Below, piece after piece: positions 16,383 to 24,197 of a stretch of DNA of 64,000 nucleotides. The number at the start of each line of letters is the position of its first letter. The first letter of the stretch is position 1. The translations under genes were made by a program, and so were the position numbers. Source of the stretch: Anaerosomatales bacterium (lineage in GTDB: Bacteria; Actinomycetota; Coriobacteriia; Anaerosomatales; Anaerosomataceae); assembly GCA_030019445.1 (NCBI GenBank), contig JASEEU010000006.1, positions 62,001-126,000 on the forward strand, in the 5' to 3' direction. The notes beneath the pieces are model-generated. The model was not told where the DNA came from and made no database searches. It saw only the letters and a program-made list of their open reading frames with translations.

Positions 16383-16609
16383 ACCGCGCCCCCCTCGATG
16401 TCCGCGATCAAGCTGTCGATGGTGCTGGTCGGCGCGATCGGCCCGAGCAGGCGTCTCACGTTCGCCTCGAGCGTCGGCAGGTCCTCAGGCAGGAGATCAT
16501 CGGCCGTCTTGCCGAGCGAGAGCGCTGTGGCGCGCACGCACGTGTCGGCGACCATCTCACCCACGAGAGGGCCCAGGACATGCACCGTCACCGATCGGAG
16601 ATCAGGCAT
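16379..16609 (-). CDS. Small helical protein, unknown
   Basis: A 76-residue soluble protein, mostly helical, ending 'TSTIDSLIADIEGGAV'. The ATG at 16609 is supported by a G-rich SD ('GGAAGGGGGG'); the frame upstream of it is not. The stop overlaps the start of the eight-helix membrane protein (ATGA), so the two are coupled. I recognise no family. Confidence 0.6.
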   Translation of the reverse strand: MPDLRSVTVHVLGPLVGEMVADTCVRATALSLGKTADDLLPEDLPTLEANVRRLLGPIAPTSTIDSLIADIEGGAV

Positions 16610-16770
16610 CCGGTACCCCCCTTCCTGGCGAAGCCCAGAGGGCGCGGCGGCGCCGCGTCCTACTGCTACCATCGGATGTCGTGAACTGCGTCACAAGACC
16701 GCGCGGCCCAACGGCTCCGAAAGGGTGCGCAGGTGGGCGGATTGTCAGAAGTTGCCTGACGGACGGCCGA

Positions 16771-17496
16771 TTACGGTGCCTGAACGGCGCGAGCCGTGCC
16801 GTCCGCGTCCACCACCACATACCGGAACCGGTCCGTCCCCGGCCCGCTCACGTGGGCGCCGGGATCCGTGAGCAGGAAGTCGCGCTCCCGGAGTTGCTCG
16901 ACCGTCTCCGGGTCGAGCGCTTCGGGTGGCGTGTGCCCGGCGATCTGCCTGACTCCGGGCAGCGCGTCGGCCGCCTCGTGCGGTCGGAACCACAGCGGGC
17001 CGACGCCGAGCGTGACGAGGCCGGGCACGCCGTCGCGCTCGACAGGCACACGCCCGGACGCGTACTCGCGCATCTCGAGGAGGAAGCGCACGTTGAGCGC
17101 TGTCGCGAAGCGCTCGAGGTCGCCTCCGGCGTCTTCCCAGAGCGGGAGGAACGCGCGTGAGATGCCCGCATGCGTGACGAGCCAGCCTGAGGCGACGGTG
17201 GCGAGCTGCCACGCGCCGCTCAGGATATGCTCGGCGAACTCAGCCTGGCGCGCGCGCGTCTCGAGGTTCTGCGGGGCGATGCGGATGCCGAGCGCCGCCG
17301 CGACCTCGTGGTTGCCGGCCAGCACCTCGGCGCCGTGCTTCTCGGCCAGCGCTACGACGTCATCGGTGCCGAGGTCGACGAGGTCGCCCGCGATGACGAT
17401 GCGGTCGGCCGGCTGCGGTCGCGCGTGGGCGAGCGCGCGCTCGAGCAGCGGCGCGAAGCCGTGGATGTCCGAGAGGATGATGGTGCGTGCGCTCAC
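16771..17496 (-). CDS. Metallophosphoesterase
   Basis: A 241-residue calcineurin-type phosphoesterase. Its metal-binding blocks appear in order: 'LSDIHG' (residues 8-13), 'IAGDLVDLG' (about 35), 'LAGNHE' (about 60), 'VTHAGIS' (about 110) and 'IAGHTPP' (about 190). It is closest in layout to single-domain Ser/Thr-phosphatase or ApaH-like enzymes. The substrate cannot be told from motifs. It starts with GTG, has no obvious SD, and lies divergent from rsgA. Confidence 0.85.
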   Translation of the reverse strand: MSARTIILSDIHGFAPLLERALAHARPQPADRIVIAGDLVDLGTDDVVALAEKHGAEVLAGNHEVAAALGIRIAPQNLETRARQAEFAEHILSGAWQLATVASGWLVTHAGISRAFLPLWEDAGGDLERFATALNVRFLLEMREYASGRVPVERDGVPGLVTLGVGPLWFRPHEAADALPGVRQIAGHTPPEALDPETVEQLRERDFLLTDPGAHVSGPGTDRFRYVVVDADGTARAVQAP

Positions 17497-17551
17497 GAGG
17501 ACAGTGTAGGCGAAGTGGTAGAATCGCGGCGTCTACGAGCGAGGAAACACC

Positions 17552-18649
17552 ATGCCCCACGAGGACAGCACGTCCGGCCAGCTCGAAGCGCTCGGCTTCA
17601 CCGATCGCTTTCGCGCGCTCTTCGCGCCCTACGCCGACGAGGGGCTCGTGCCGGCGCGTGTGGTGCGTGCCGATAAGGGCTTCCTCGCCATCGCGACGGC
17701 CGAGGAAGTCGCGCACGCCAAGGTCGCGACCAAGCTCATGAAGACCGCCGAGGACGCCGATGCGATGCCCGCGGTAGGCGACTGGGTCGCGGTGCGCGCC
17801 GATGCTGAGCTCGAGGTGCCGCTCGTCGAGGCAGTGCTACCGCGGAGCTCGGCGTTCATGCGCGGCGATCCGGGCCGCGCGTCGGTCGCACAGGTGCTCG
17901 CCGCCAACGTCGACACCGTGCTCATCGTGCACCCGCTCGACCGCGAGCCCAACGTCCGCCGCATCGAGCGCGAGCTCGCACTCGCCTGGGACAGCGGCGC
18001 GACGCCCGCGATCGTGCTGACGAAGGCGGACCTCGCCGAGGACATCGAGGCGGCTCTCGAAGCGGTGGGGCGTGTCGCCCTCGGCGTGGACGTGCACGCC
18101 ACGAGCATCGTCGACGGCCGTGGTATCGAGGCTCTGCACGCCTACGCGCGCGATGGGGCGACCGTGGCGTTCATCGGCCCGTCGGGTGCCGGGAAGTCGA
18201 GCCTCGTGAACGCGCTCGTCGGCGAGGATGTACGCGCCACGCGCGAAGTGCGCGCGACCGACGCCCGGGGCCGCCACACGACCGTCACTCGCGAGCTCGT
18301 GCCGCTGCCGGGCGGCGGCGTGCTGCTCGACACGCCGGGCCTGCGCGCGGTGGCGATGTGGGATGCCGAGGAGGGCCTGTCGCGCGTCTTCGAGGACGTC
18401 GAGGCGTACGCGTCGGAGTGCCGGTTCCGCGACTGCCGGCACGAGCTGGAGCCCGGCTGCGCCGTGCGCGCGGCGGTCGAGGACGGGGAGCTTCCTGCCG
18501 AGCGGCTCGAGAGCTACCTGAAGCTGCGCGCCGAGAGCGAGCGGGCGTCGGCGGCGGCCGACGTACGAGCGAAGCTGGCCGAGAAGCGCGAGCACAAGAC
18601 GCTCGCGAAGACGATCAAGCGCTACTACAAGGACCAGAAGGGCGGGTAG
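17552..18649 (+). CDS. rsgA: Ribosome small-subunit-dependent GTPase A
   Basis: A 365-residue circularly permuted GTPase that helps mature the 30S subunit. Order of motifs: OB-like domain, then G4 'VLTKAD' (about 153), G1 'GPSGAGKSSLVN' (about 210) and G3 'DTPGLR' (about 258), which is the permuted order of RsgA/YjeQ. The C-terminal zinc site is seen as 'CRFRDCRHELEPGC'. The last 40 residues are basic. A strong terminator follows at 18690. Confidence 0.94.
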   Translation: MPHEDSTSGQLEALGFTDRFRALFAPYADEGLVPARVVRADKGFLAIATAEEVAHAKVATKLMKTAEDADAMPAVGDWVAVRADAELEVPLVEAVLPRSSAFMRGDPGRASVAQVLAANVDTVLIVHPLDREPNVRRIERELALAWDSGATPAIVLTKADLAEDIEAALEAVGRVALGVDVHATSIVDGRGIEALHAYARDGATVAFIGPSGAGKSSLVNALVGEDVRATREVRATDARGRHTTVTRELVPLPGGGVLLDTPGLRAVAMWDAEEGLSRVFEDVEAYASECRFRDCRHELEPGCAVRAAVEDGELPAERLESYLKLRAESERASAAADVRAKLAEKREHKTLAKTIKRYYKDQKGG

Positions 18650-18689
18650 CGCGTCCGCGGGCGGCGCGGCATCCTCCCGGGAGCGCGAA

Positions 18690-18713
18690 GACGGGCGCCC
18701 GAAGGCGCCCGTC
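18690..18713. terminator. Bidirectional terminator between rsgA and the rubrerythrin gene
   Basis: A perfect 10-bp G+C-rich stem with a CGAA loop lies between two convergent genes (rsgA ends at 18649, rubrerythrin at 18740). The T-runs are poor, but position and stability suggest a shared terminator. Confidence 0.7.
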
Positions 18714-18739
18714 TGTGAGGGCCGCTGCGCGGTCGGCAG

Positions 18740-19312
18740 CTAGTACGCCTCGACCCACAGCTCGTAGTAGCTCTGCGGGTGCTTGCACGCGGGGCACTCG
18801 GTCGGCGCTTCGGGGCCCTCGTGCACGTAGCCGCAGTTGCGGCACTTCCATCGCACCACGCCGTCCCGCTTGAAGACGGTGCCGTTCTCGACGTTGGCGA
18901 GCAGCTTGCGGTAGCGCGTCTCGTGCTCCTCCTCGACCTCGGCGATCTCACGGAACGAGTACGCGATGTCGGCGAATCCCTCTTCCTCGGCCACCTTCGC
19001 GAACTCCGGATAGAGCTCGCCCCACTCCTCCTTCTCGCCCTCGGCCGCGGCGAGCAGGTTCTCGGCGGTGGTGCCGATCACGCCGGCCGGATAGGTCGCG
19101 GTGATCTCGACGGGACCGCCGTCCAGGTACTTGAAGAAGACCTTCGCGTGCTCCTTCTCGTTCTCCGCCGTCTCCATGAAGATGGCCGAGATCTGCTCGT
19201 AGCCCTCCTTCTTGGCGACGCTCGAGAAGTAGGTGTAGCGGGTGCGTGCCTGGGACTCCCCGGCGAAAGCCTTCAGGAGGTTCTGCTCGGTACGCGTGCC
19301 TTTCACGCTCAT
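18740..19312 (-). CDS. Rubrerythrin
   Basis: A 190-residue di-iron protein that reduces hydrogen peroxide in anaerobes and microaerophiles. The ferritin-like four-helix domain carries the Glu ligands ('FAGESQARTRY', 'ENEKEHAKVFF', 'EVEEEHETRY'). The C-terminal rubredoxin domain has two Cys pairs, 'CRNCGYVHEG' and 'CPACKHP'. Length and domain order are standard. The SD 'AAAGGAG' precedes the ATG. It points to a life with limited oxygen exposure. Confidence 0.95.
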   Translation of the reverse strand: MSVKGTRTEQNLLKAFAGESQARTRYTYFSSVAKKEGYEQISAIFMETAENEKEHAKVFFKYLDGGPVEITATYPAGVIGTTAENLLAAAEGEKEEWGELYPEFAKVAEEEGFADIAYSFREIAEVEEEHETRYRKLLANVENGTVFKRDGVVRWKCRNCGYVHEGPEAPTECPACKHPQSYYELWVEAY

Positions 19313-19428
19313 GCGTGAACTCCTTTCGTGATGGGTCGAACGGGGGTTGTCAGGAGTGTACCCGATCGCTGTGACGTCTAGGCCGCTGCGCTACACTCTC
19401 GGCAATCGCATTCGACGGAAGGATGCTC

Positions 19429-20016
19429 GTGAAGAAACGCCTCGGCCCCACCGATCGCCTCTATCCGATGCCGTGTCCGCTCGTGCTCGGTGGCACGATG
19501 GACGAGCACGACGCCCTCGCCGTCGCGTGGGTCGGGATCGGCGCGGGCACGCCGCCGAGCGTCGCTATGGCACTTCGCCGTTCGCGTCATACCCTCGCCC
19601 TCATCCGCGAGCATGGCGAGTTCACCGTCAACATCCCGTGCGCAGCCGACGCCGCGGTCGTCGACTACTTCGGCATCACGAGCGGTGCGCAGCGCGACAA
19701 GTTCGCCGACACGGGGTGGACCGTGGAGCCTGCCGCGGTGGTGGCCGCGCCCATCATCGCCGAGTGCCCGTACAATCTTGAATGCCGCGTGACGCATGAG
19801 ATCGAGATCGGCGAGTACATCCACGTCATCGGCGAGGTGGTCGAGTCGCACGCCGAGGAGAGCGTGCTCGACGCCGGGGGCGAGAAGGTCGATGTGACCG
19901 CGCTCGACCCGCTCATCTACATCGCCGGGTCGCGTGAATACCGCCGCCTCGGTGGGAAGGTGGCCGAGGCGTACTCCGCCGGTCGCGTGTTCCGCCACGA
20001 GCCGTCGGAGCGCTGA
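19429..20016 (+). CDS. Flavin reductase-like (flavoredoxin) protein
   Basis: A 195-residue FMN-binding split-barrel protein of the flavin reductase family. Typical segments are the N-terminal 'PMPCPLVLGGTMDE', 'GTPPSVAMALRRSRHT' around the flavin phosphate, 'FTVNIP', and the C-terminal 'DPLIYIAGSREYRRLG'. Relatives serve as flavoredoxins or electron carriers in anaerobes. The GTG at 19429 is chosen because 'GGAAGG' touches the ATG at 19423, leaving no spacing. It lies divergent from rubrerythrin, a plausible redox pairing. Confidence 0.82.
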   Translation: MKKRLGPTDRLYPMPCPLVLGGTMDEHDALAVAWVGIGAGTPPSVAMALRRSRHTLALIREHGEFTVNIPCAADAAVVDYFGITSGAQRDKFADTGWTVEPAAVVAAPIIAECPYNLECRVTHEIEIGEYIHVIGEVVESHAEESVLDAGGEKVDVTALDPLIYIAGSREYRRLGGKVAEAYSAGRVFRHEPSER

Positions 20017-20017
20017 C

Positions 20018-20809
20018 GTGGATGCGACGCTCTCGGCGCTCGTCGCCCTCGCGTACGTCGCCCTCGCTGTGGGGGCCTACCTGCACGACCTCAGAGAGGC
20101 ACGCCGCTCGGTGACGGCGGCCGAGGCCGCCGAGGCGCTGGCCGCCGACCGGTGGTGGCGCGCGAGCCCGCTCACGTGGGCGTTCATCCTCGTGACGGTG
20201 CCGGTGATCGGCATCCTGGTCGTCGCGCTCTCGGCCGGGCTGCTGCTCGACGGCACGGGCGCGTACCGCTCGCTCGTGCTCGCGCTCATCCTGACGGCGT
20301 CGGTGGCGTGGCCGCCCTTGGCGGTCCTCGCGACCGCCTGGTACCGGCGCCGCGCGCTCGTGACCGCCGTGACGCTGCTGCGCTACCGCGAACGCGCGGG
20401 GCTCCCGGCGCCCAAGCCGTCATGGTGGCGGCCGGAGTTGCACCAGGGTCCCGTGCCCAAGGCGCTCATGATGTACTCGCGGCCGATGTTCGCCCTCTAC
20501 CTCGTCTTGATGCTCGCGGCGGCCGGCCTTGGCGCGCTCGTCGGCGTCACGGGACTGGGCGATGAACAGAACGCGGTGCTCTCGGGCTTCATCCTCGTGC
20601 TCTCGGCGGGCACGCTCGCGCTCGTCGTCGGCCTCGTTCGCGGCTTCGCGGTCACCGACGAGGCGCGTGCGGCGCGGCTGCTCGATCGTGCGGTCTTCGC
20701 CGAGGAGGACCGCCGCTCGGCGATCATCGACGAGGCGATCGCGCTGCTGCCCGAGGACGCGGAAGCGGCGTTCATCGTGGTTCCGAAGCGCGGGGACGAC
20801 GCCCGCTAG
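20018..20809 (+). CDS. Membrane protein, unknown
   Basis: A 263-residue protein with about five predicted membrane helices: one at the N-terminus, two near residues 48-105, two near 155-210. A charged cytoplasmic tail ends 'FIVVPKRGDDAR'. The GTG start is one base after the flavoprotein stop, so the two genes are coupled. I recognise no family. Confidence 0.68.
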   Translation: MDATLSALVALAYVALAVGAYLHDLREARRSVTAAEAAEALAADRWWRASPLTWAFILVTVPVIGILVVALSAGLLLDGTGAYRSLVLALILTASVAWPPLAVLATAWYRRRALVTAVTLLRYRERAGLPAPKPSWWRPELHQGPVPKALMMYSRPMFALYLVLMLAAAGLGALVGVTGLGDEQNAVLSGFILVLSAGTLALVVGLVRGFAVTDEARAARLLDRAVFAEEDRRSAIIDEAIALLPEDAEAAFIVVPKRGDDAR

Positions 20810-20850
20810 CGTTGCTCGGGGACTCGAAGGTCGCCGTCACGGAGCTGTTT

Positions 20851-20891
20851 CCAACAAATGGGTTGCCACGTCCGACGGTTGTTGGTAGCAT
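20851..20891 (+). promoter_or_regulatory. Promoter with a flanking inverted repeat
   Basis: TTGCCA (20863-20868) and TAGCAT (20886-20891) are 17 bases apart. CCAACAA (20851-20857) and its complement TTGTTGG (20879-20885) flank the -35 and abut the -10, so a repressor bound to both arms would block the promoter. It drives the small genes at 20942 and 21068. Confidence 0.65.
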
Positions 20892-20941
20892 CCGTCGAGT
20901 TGTGTTCTTCTCGGCGCGAACCGGAAAGGAGGGCGATACAG

Positions 20942-21022
20942 ATGAATCCTGCCAAGTGCTGCACGGGGACGTGTGCCACGTCTCACCTGTATGTCCGTAT
21001 TCCGGTGCGCCGCGCCGTCTGA
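20942..21022 (+). CDS. 26-codon Cys-rich leader ORF ending in UGA
   Basis: A short ORF behind a good SD ('AAAGGAGGGCG'). The product begins 'MNPAKCCTGTCATSH' with three cysteines in five residues and ends at a TGA (21020-21022). The frame is open on the other side of the TGA and runs directly into the 72-residue gene at 21068. Two readings are possible: a leader peptide controlling the next gene, or one longer protein with Sec at codon 27. A hairpin begins 13 bases after the TGA. I favour the leader reading. Confidence 0.4.
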   Translation: MNPAKCCTGTCATSHLYVRIPVRRAV

Positions 21023-21035
21023 CCAGATCAGGCTT

Positions 21036-21067
21036 CGCGGGCACCCCGATCGGGGGAGGAACCCGCG
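21036..21067 (+). promoter_or_regulatory. Hairpin covering the SD of the 72-residue gene
   Basis: CGCGGG (21036-21041) pairs with CCCGCG (21062-21067), with an inner CCCC-GATC-GGGG stem (21044-21055). The SD 'GGAGG' at 21055-21059 lies inside. It could control translation at 21068, or be a SECIS-like element for the TGA at 21020. Confidence 0.5.
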
Positions 21068-21286
21068 ATGACCGATCTTCAAAGGGCGCTCGCGCGCCCC
21101 GCCTACCAGACGTTCAACCCGTCGCTCGCCGCCGCGCGCACCCTGGATGCGCTGTCCACGCTGCTGGGCACGGCTGCCGATGCGCTCCGACGGCGTGAGG
21201 CGGTGCAGCGGCCCCGCGGCCGCGTCGGCCCCGCGATCGCGGGGCGCCTGATGGCCGAGACGCCCGACGCCTGGCGCGTGCGATGA
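21068..21286 (+). CDS. Small basic protein, unknown
   Basis: A 72-residue soluble protein, Ala/Arg-rich and helical in the middle ('LAAARTLDALSTLLGTAADA') with a basic tail. The ATG at 21068 follows 'GGGGGAGGAA'. A terminator-like hairpin lies just after the stop (21295), so this looks like a discrete unit with the leader ORF at 20942. I recognise no family. Confidence 0.5.
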   Translation: MTDLQRALARPAYQTFNPSLAAARTLDALSTLLGTAADALRRREAVQRPRGRVGPAIAGRLMAETPDAWRVR

Positions 21287-21294
21287 GCGCTGAC

Positions 21295-21328
21295 GCGACC
21301 CGATCCGCCTGCAAGCGGGTCGGGTCGC
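21295..21328 (+). terminator. Terminator-like hairpin
   Basis: A 14-bp stem with one G-U pair and a 6-base loop starts 8 bases after the stop of the 72-residue gene. No T-run follows, so termination would rest on stem stability. Confidence 0.55.
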
Positions 21329-21390
21329 TGCCGTTCTCGGCAGACACGCGAGCCTGCGCTACCATCGGTCTACCGGCGAGAGGAGGCGCG

Positions 21391-21756
21391 ATGCGCGCGT
21401 ATGCGGCGTGGTTCGCGGTGCTCATGGGCGTGGGGATGATCGGCATGTGGGCGATGTTCTTCGTCGCCGGCGACGTGCCGGAGCTCGAAGCGGAGCCGAT
21501 CCGCCTGGGGTTCCATCTGGTGGCCGAGGGGTTGACGGCGGTCATGCTCCTCATTGCGGGCATCGGGGTCGCGCGTCGCCGTGCGTGGGCGCGGAGCGCG
21601 TACCTGTTCGCGGCGGGCCTGCTCGCCTACACCGTCATCGTGAGTCCGGGCTACTTCGGACAGCAGGGTCAGTGGGGATTCGTCGCGATGTTCGCCGCCT
21701 TCGGGGCGCTCGCTGCCCTGGCCGTCTGGGCGGCGATGCGGGGCACGCAGGTGTAG
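21391..21756 (+). CDS. Four-helix membrane protein, unknown
   Basis: A 121-residue protein almost entirely of four predicted membrane helices with a short acidic loop, 'DVPELEAEPIR', after the first. The ATG at 21391 follows 'GAGAGGAGG'. It resembles DoxX-like or DUF4345-like small membrane proteins in shape only. It precedes the selenothioredoxin gene by 76 bases. Confidence 0.68.
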   Translation: MRAYAAWFAVLMGVGMIGMWAMFFVAGDVPELEAEPIRLGFHLVAEGLTAVMLLIAGIGVARRRAWARSAYLFAAGLLAYTVIVSPGYFGQQGQWGFVAMFAAFGALAALAVWAAMRGTQV

Positions 21757-21832
21757 TGAAGACGGCCCTTGCTGCGTGAGCGGGTATGAATCCTGGCATC
21801 GGGTCATACCCGGCTTGGAAGCGGAGGGCGTC

Positions 21833-22417
21833 ATGAGGATCATCGTGCGGTTGGCCGCGCTCACGCTCGCGGTGCTCATGCTGATGGCGGCTGCCGGATG
21901 TGCGAACGGGCAGCCGGCCGAGCAGGACGGGACGTCCGGCGGCGGGGCGCCATACCCGGAGCCGGGAGCCGGGGGAGGCCCGGCGTACGCGTGGCTCGAC
22001 ATCGAGCTCACCGACGCCGTCACTGGGGAGAAGTACACCGTCGCCGACTTCGCCGGCGATCCGGTGATGCTCCATGCGTTCGCAGTCTGGTGAAGCGTGT
22101 GCAAGGCGCAGCAGGGCATCCTCGATGACCTGCTGGCCGAGGACCGCGGGACGGTCCTGATCGCGATCGACACCGACCAGAACGAGGACGAGGCGTTGAT
22201 CCGCGACGCGTGGCGGGCGCGCGGGCTCACGGAGCGGGTCGCGATCGCTCCGCGTGCGATGACCGAGGCGCTCGTCCAGCAGTTCGGCCCGGACATCGTG
22301 AACCCGCCCTCCGCCCCCATCGTGCTCGTCACGGCGGACCAACGCTCAGCCGAGCTGCTCCCCCGGGGACTGAAGAGCGCAGAAGACCTGTCGCGGTTCA
22401 TCGAGAGCGCGCGGTAG
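21833..22417 (+). CDS. Selenocysteine-containing thioredoxin-like lipoprotein (TlpA-like)
   Basis: A 194-residue lipoprotein read through an in-frame UGA at 22091-22093 (Sec87). The signal peptide ends in lipobox 'MAAAGC'. The thioredoxin fold begins near residue 60; its active site, normally WCxxC, reads 'FAVWUSVCKAQQG', so UGA replaces the first Cys exactly. After the UGA the fold continues with 'TVLIAIDTDQNEDEA' and the cis-Pro region 'NPPSAPIVLV'. The ATG at 21833 has 'GGAGGG' upstream. It is anchored outside the membrane and probably exchanges electrons with the CcdA protein encoded 8 bases downstream. Conventional annotation would split or truncate it. Confidence 0.88.
22111..22133 (+). 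promoter_or_regulatory. Candidate SECIS hairpin of the selenothioredoxin gene
   Basis: A stem of 9 bp interrupted by one G-A mismatch (22111-22120 with 22124-22133) and a CTC loop starts 17 bases after the UGA. It is stable and well placed, but the loop lacks the usual G. An alternative smaller hairpin at 22098-22110 is too close to the UGA. Assignment is tentative. Confidence 0.45.
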
Positions 22418-22424
22418 CGCCGCC

Positions 22425-23093
22425 ATGGGAGTGCTGCGATTCGCGGGCACGTCGTACCTTCTCGGCCTGCTGACGCCGCTCACCGCGCTGTGCGTCCTGC
22501 CGCTGTATCCGGCGTTCCTCGCACGGCTTGCGCGCCAGGCCGGCCGGGACCGGAACGACCGCGGGACGCTCGGATGGCTGGGCCTCGTCGTCACGGCGGG
22601 CGTCATCGCGTTCATGGGACTCATGGGGCTTGTCTTCACGACGCTCCTGCAGGAGTCGCTCAATCGCGTCATCGAGGTGGTCTCTCCGGTCGCTTTCGCG
22701 GTCATGGCGGTCATCGGCGTGGCCCTGATGAGCGGGTTCACCGTGCGCCACAAGGTGCGTATCAAGGAGCCGAGGAACCCGCTCGTGGCCGCCTTCGTCT
22801 ACGGATTCCTGTTCGGCGCCATCGTCATCCCGTGCAATCCGGCGTTCATCGCGGCATTCTTCGCGCGCGTGGCAACCGTCGGCGACGCGCTCGGGAACCT
22901 GGTGAACTTCCTCGCCTTCGGGCTCGGTATAGGCACGCCGTTGCTCGCCCTCTCGCTCGTCACGCGCGCGGCGAGCCGCTGGGTGGTGAACGCCCTGGTG
23001 CGCTACGAGCGGCAGATCGCTTTCGTCGCCGGAGCGGTGATGACCGGCGTCGCGGTCTACTACCTGGTGGCAGTGTTCGAGGTGTTCGGGTGA
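22425..23093 (+). CDS. CcdA-type membrane thiol transporter
   Basis: A 222-residue membrane protein with about six helices, the layout of CcdA, which passes electrons from cytoplasmic thioredoxin to extracytoplasmic thioredoxin-like proteins. Two Cys in helices are visible: 'TALCVLPLYPAFLARL' (about residue 25) and 'IVIPCNPAFIAAFF' (about 135). Both are followed closely by Pro, as in the family. It lies 8 bases after the selenothioredoxin gene, its evident partner. Confidence 0.9.
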   Translation: MGVLRFAGTSYLLGLLTPLTALCVLPLYPAFLARLARQAGRDRNDRGTLGWLGLVVTAGVIAFMGLMGLVFTTLLQESLNRVIEVVSPVAFAVMAVIGVALMSGFTVRHKVRIKEPRNPLVAAFVYGFLFGAIVIPCNPAFIAAFFARVATVGDALGNLVNFLAFGLGIGTPLLALSLVTRAASRWVVNALVRYERQIAFVAGAVMTGVAVYYLVAVFEVFG

Positions 23094-23141
23094 GGCGACC
23101 ACGCTCCGGCTGCGATGCGGTCTTGCGGGTGAACTGAACGG

Positions 23142-23170
23142 TTGACGACAACTAGTTTGTGGCGTAAACT
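23142..23170 (+). promoter_or_regulatory. Promoter of the membrane protein/winged-helix operon
   Basis: TTGACG (23142-23147) and TAAACT (23165-23170) are 17 bases apart. The spacer holds the palindrome AACTAGTT (23150-23157), a possible operator for the winged-helix regulator encoded at the end of this operon. Confidence 0.65.
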
Positions 23171-23203
23171 TCCTTTCGGACAGAGGCGAAGGAGGCACGC
23201 CAC

Positions 23204-23830
23204 ATGAACGAGATCACCAAGACGCAGCGCCGGACACAGGCGTACTGGTTCGTCGACGGGCTTGCCGAGATCATCGGCGGCGTCGTGCTCGCGCTCGTGG
23301 GCGTGCTGCTGTACTTCTCGGTCATCGCGGACGACCAGGGCCTCGCCACGCTGGCGCTCGGCGCGATGATCCTCGGCTTCCCGCTGAGCGCCAAGGCCGT
23401 TCGCTGGGGCAAGGACCGCCTCACGCACCAGCGCACCGGCTACGTGAGCTACCCGCAGCCCTCGGGCAAACGCCGCGCGACGAGCGCGGTCGTTGCCGTC
23501 GTGCTGGGCGCGGCCTTCGCTGGTGGCGCGCTGGCGCTCGGTGAGCCTACGTTCGACGGCACCCTCGGCACGTACATGCTCGTGGCGCTCGGGGTGGGCG
23601 TGGCTGCGGGGCTCGCGATGCGGGCGACGCGGATGGGGATGCCGCGCTTCTACCTCTCGGCGGCGGTCGTCGCTGCCGCAGCGGTGTGGAGCCTGGCCGA
23701 GGGGCTCGACTTCATCGCCGGCATGGGCGCGGTCTGGACGGCGCTCGGCTCCGCGTCGCTCATCACCGGCGCTATCGCGCTCGGCCGCTATCTCCGCGCG
23801 ACGTCGGGCCTGGACGGGGCGCGCCGATGA
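23204..23830 (+). CDS. Six-helix membrane protein, unknown
   Basis: A 208-residue protein with about six predicted membrane helices and a basic loop near residue 70 ('RWGKDRLTHQRTGYVSYP'). The ATG follows 'GAAGGAGG'. The stop overlaps the next start (ATGA), coupling it to the winged-helix regulator. Membrane protein plus small MarR/ArsR-like regulator is a common pairing in Actinomycetota; the function is unknown. Confidence 0.72.
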   Translation: MNEITKTQRRTQAYWFVDGLAEIIGGVVLALVGVLLYFSVIADDQGLATLALGAMILGFPLSAKAVRWGKDRLTHQRTGYVSYPQPSGKRRATSAVVAVVLGAAFAGGALALGEPTFDGTLGTYMLVALGVGVAAGLAMRATRMGMPRFYLSAAVVAAAAVWSLAEGLDFIAGMGAVWTALGSASLITGAIALGRYLRATSGLDGARR

Positions 23831-24132
23831 GCGGCTTCGAGTTCGCGGCCGACCCGGACCGCGTCATCCACGAGCCGGCGCGGTTGAAGATCATGTCGGT
23901 CCTCTCGGTTGCCGAGAGCGCGGACTTCACGTACCTGATGCGCGAGACCGAGCTGACGCGGGGCAACCTCTCGGTGCAGCTCACCCGGCTCGAGGAGGCG
24001 GGCTATATCGCCATCGAGAAGGCGTTCGTGGGCAAGACGCCCCGGACGACCGCGCGCATGACCCCCGGGGGCAAGAAGGCGTTCGCCACCTACCGCTCGT
24101 ATCTCGAGCGGTTGCTCGACGCGACCGGCTGA
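23827..24132 (+). CDS. Winged-helix transcriptional regulator
   Basis: A 101-residue single-domain regulator of the MarR/ArsR-like type without metal-binding cysteines. Motifs: 'IHEPARLKIMSVLSV' (helix 1), 'ELTRGNLSVQLTRLEEAGYI' (recognition helix) and 'RTTARMTPGGKKAF' (wing). It overlaps the membrane gene by 4 bases and probably regulates the promoter at 23142. Confidence 0.87.
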   Translation: MSGFEFAADPDRVIHEPARLKIMSVLSVAESADFTYLMRETELTRGNLSVQLTRLEEAGYIAIEKAFVGKTPRTTARMTPGGKKAFATYRSYLERLLDATG

Positions 24133-24197
24133 CGATGACGCGCACCGCCACGCGGGGGTACGCTGTGTAGCGGTGTCGACGGTCGGGAGGAGGCCGC

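Noticed and set aside
22098-22110. A 5-bp hairpin only 4 nt after the UGA of the selenothioredoxin
   Set aside because: Too close to the UGA to be a bacterial SECIS apex; the larger hairpin at 22111-22133 is better placed.
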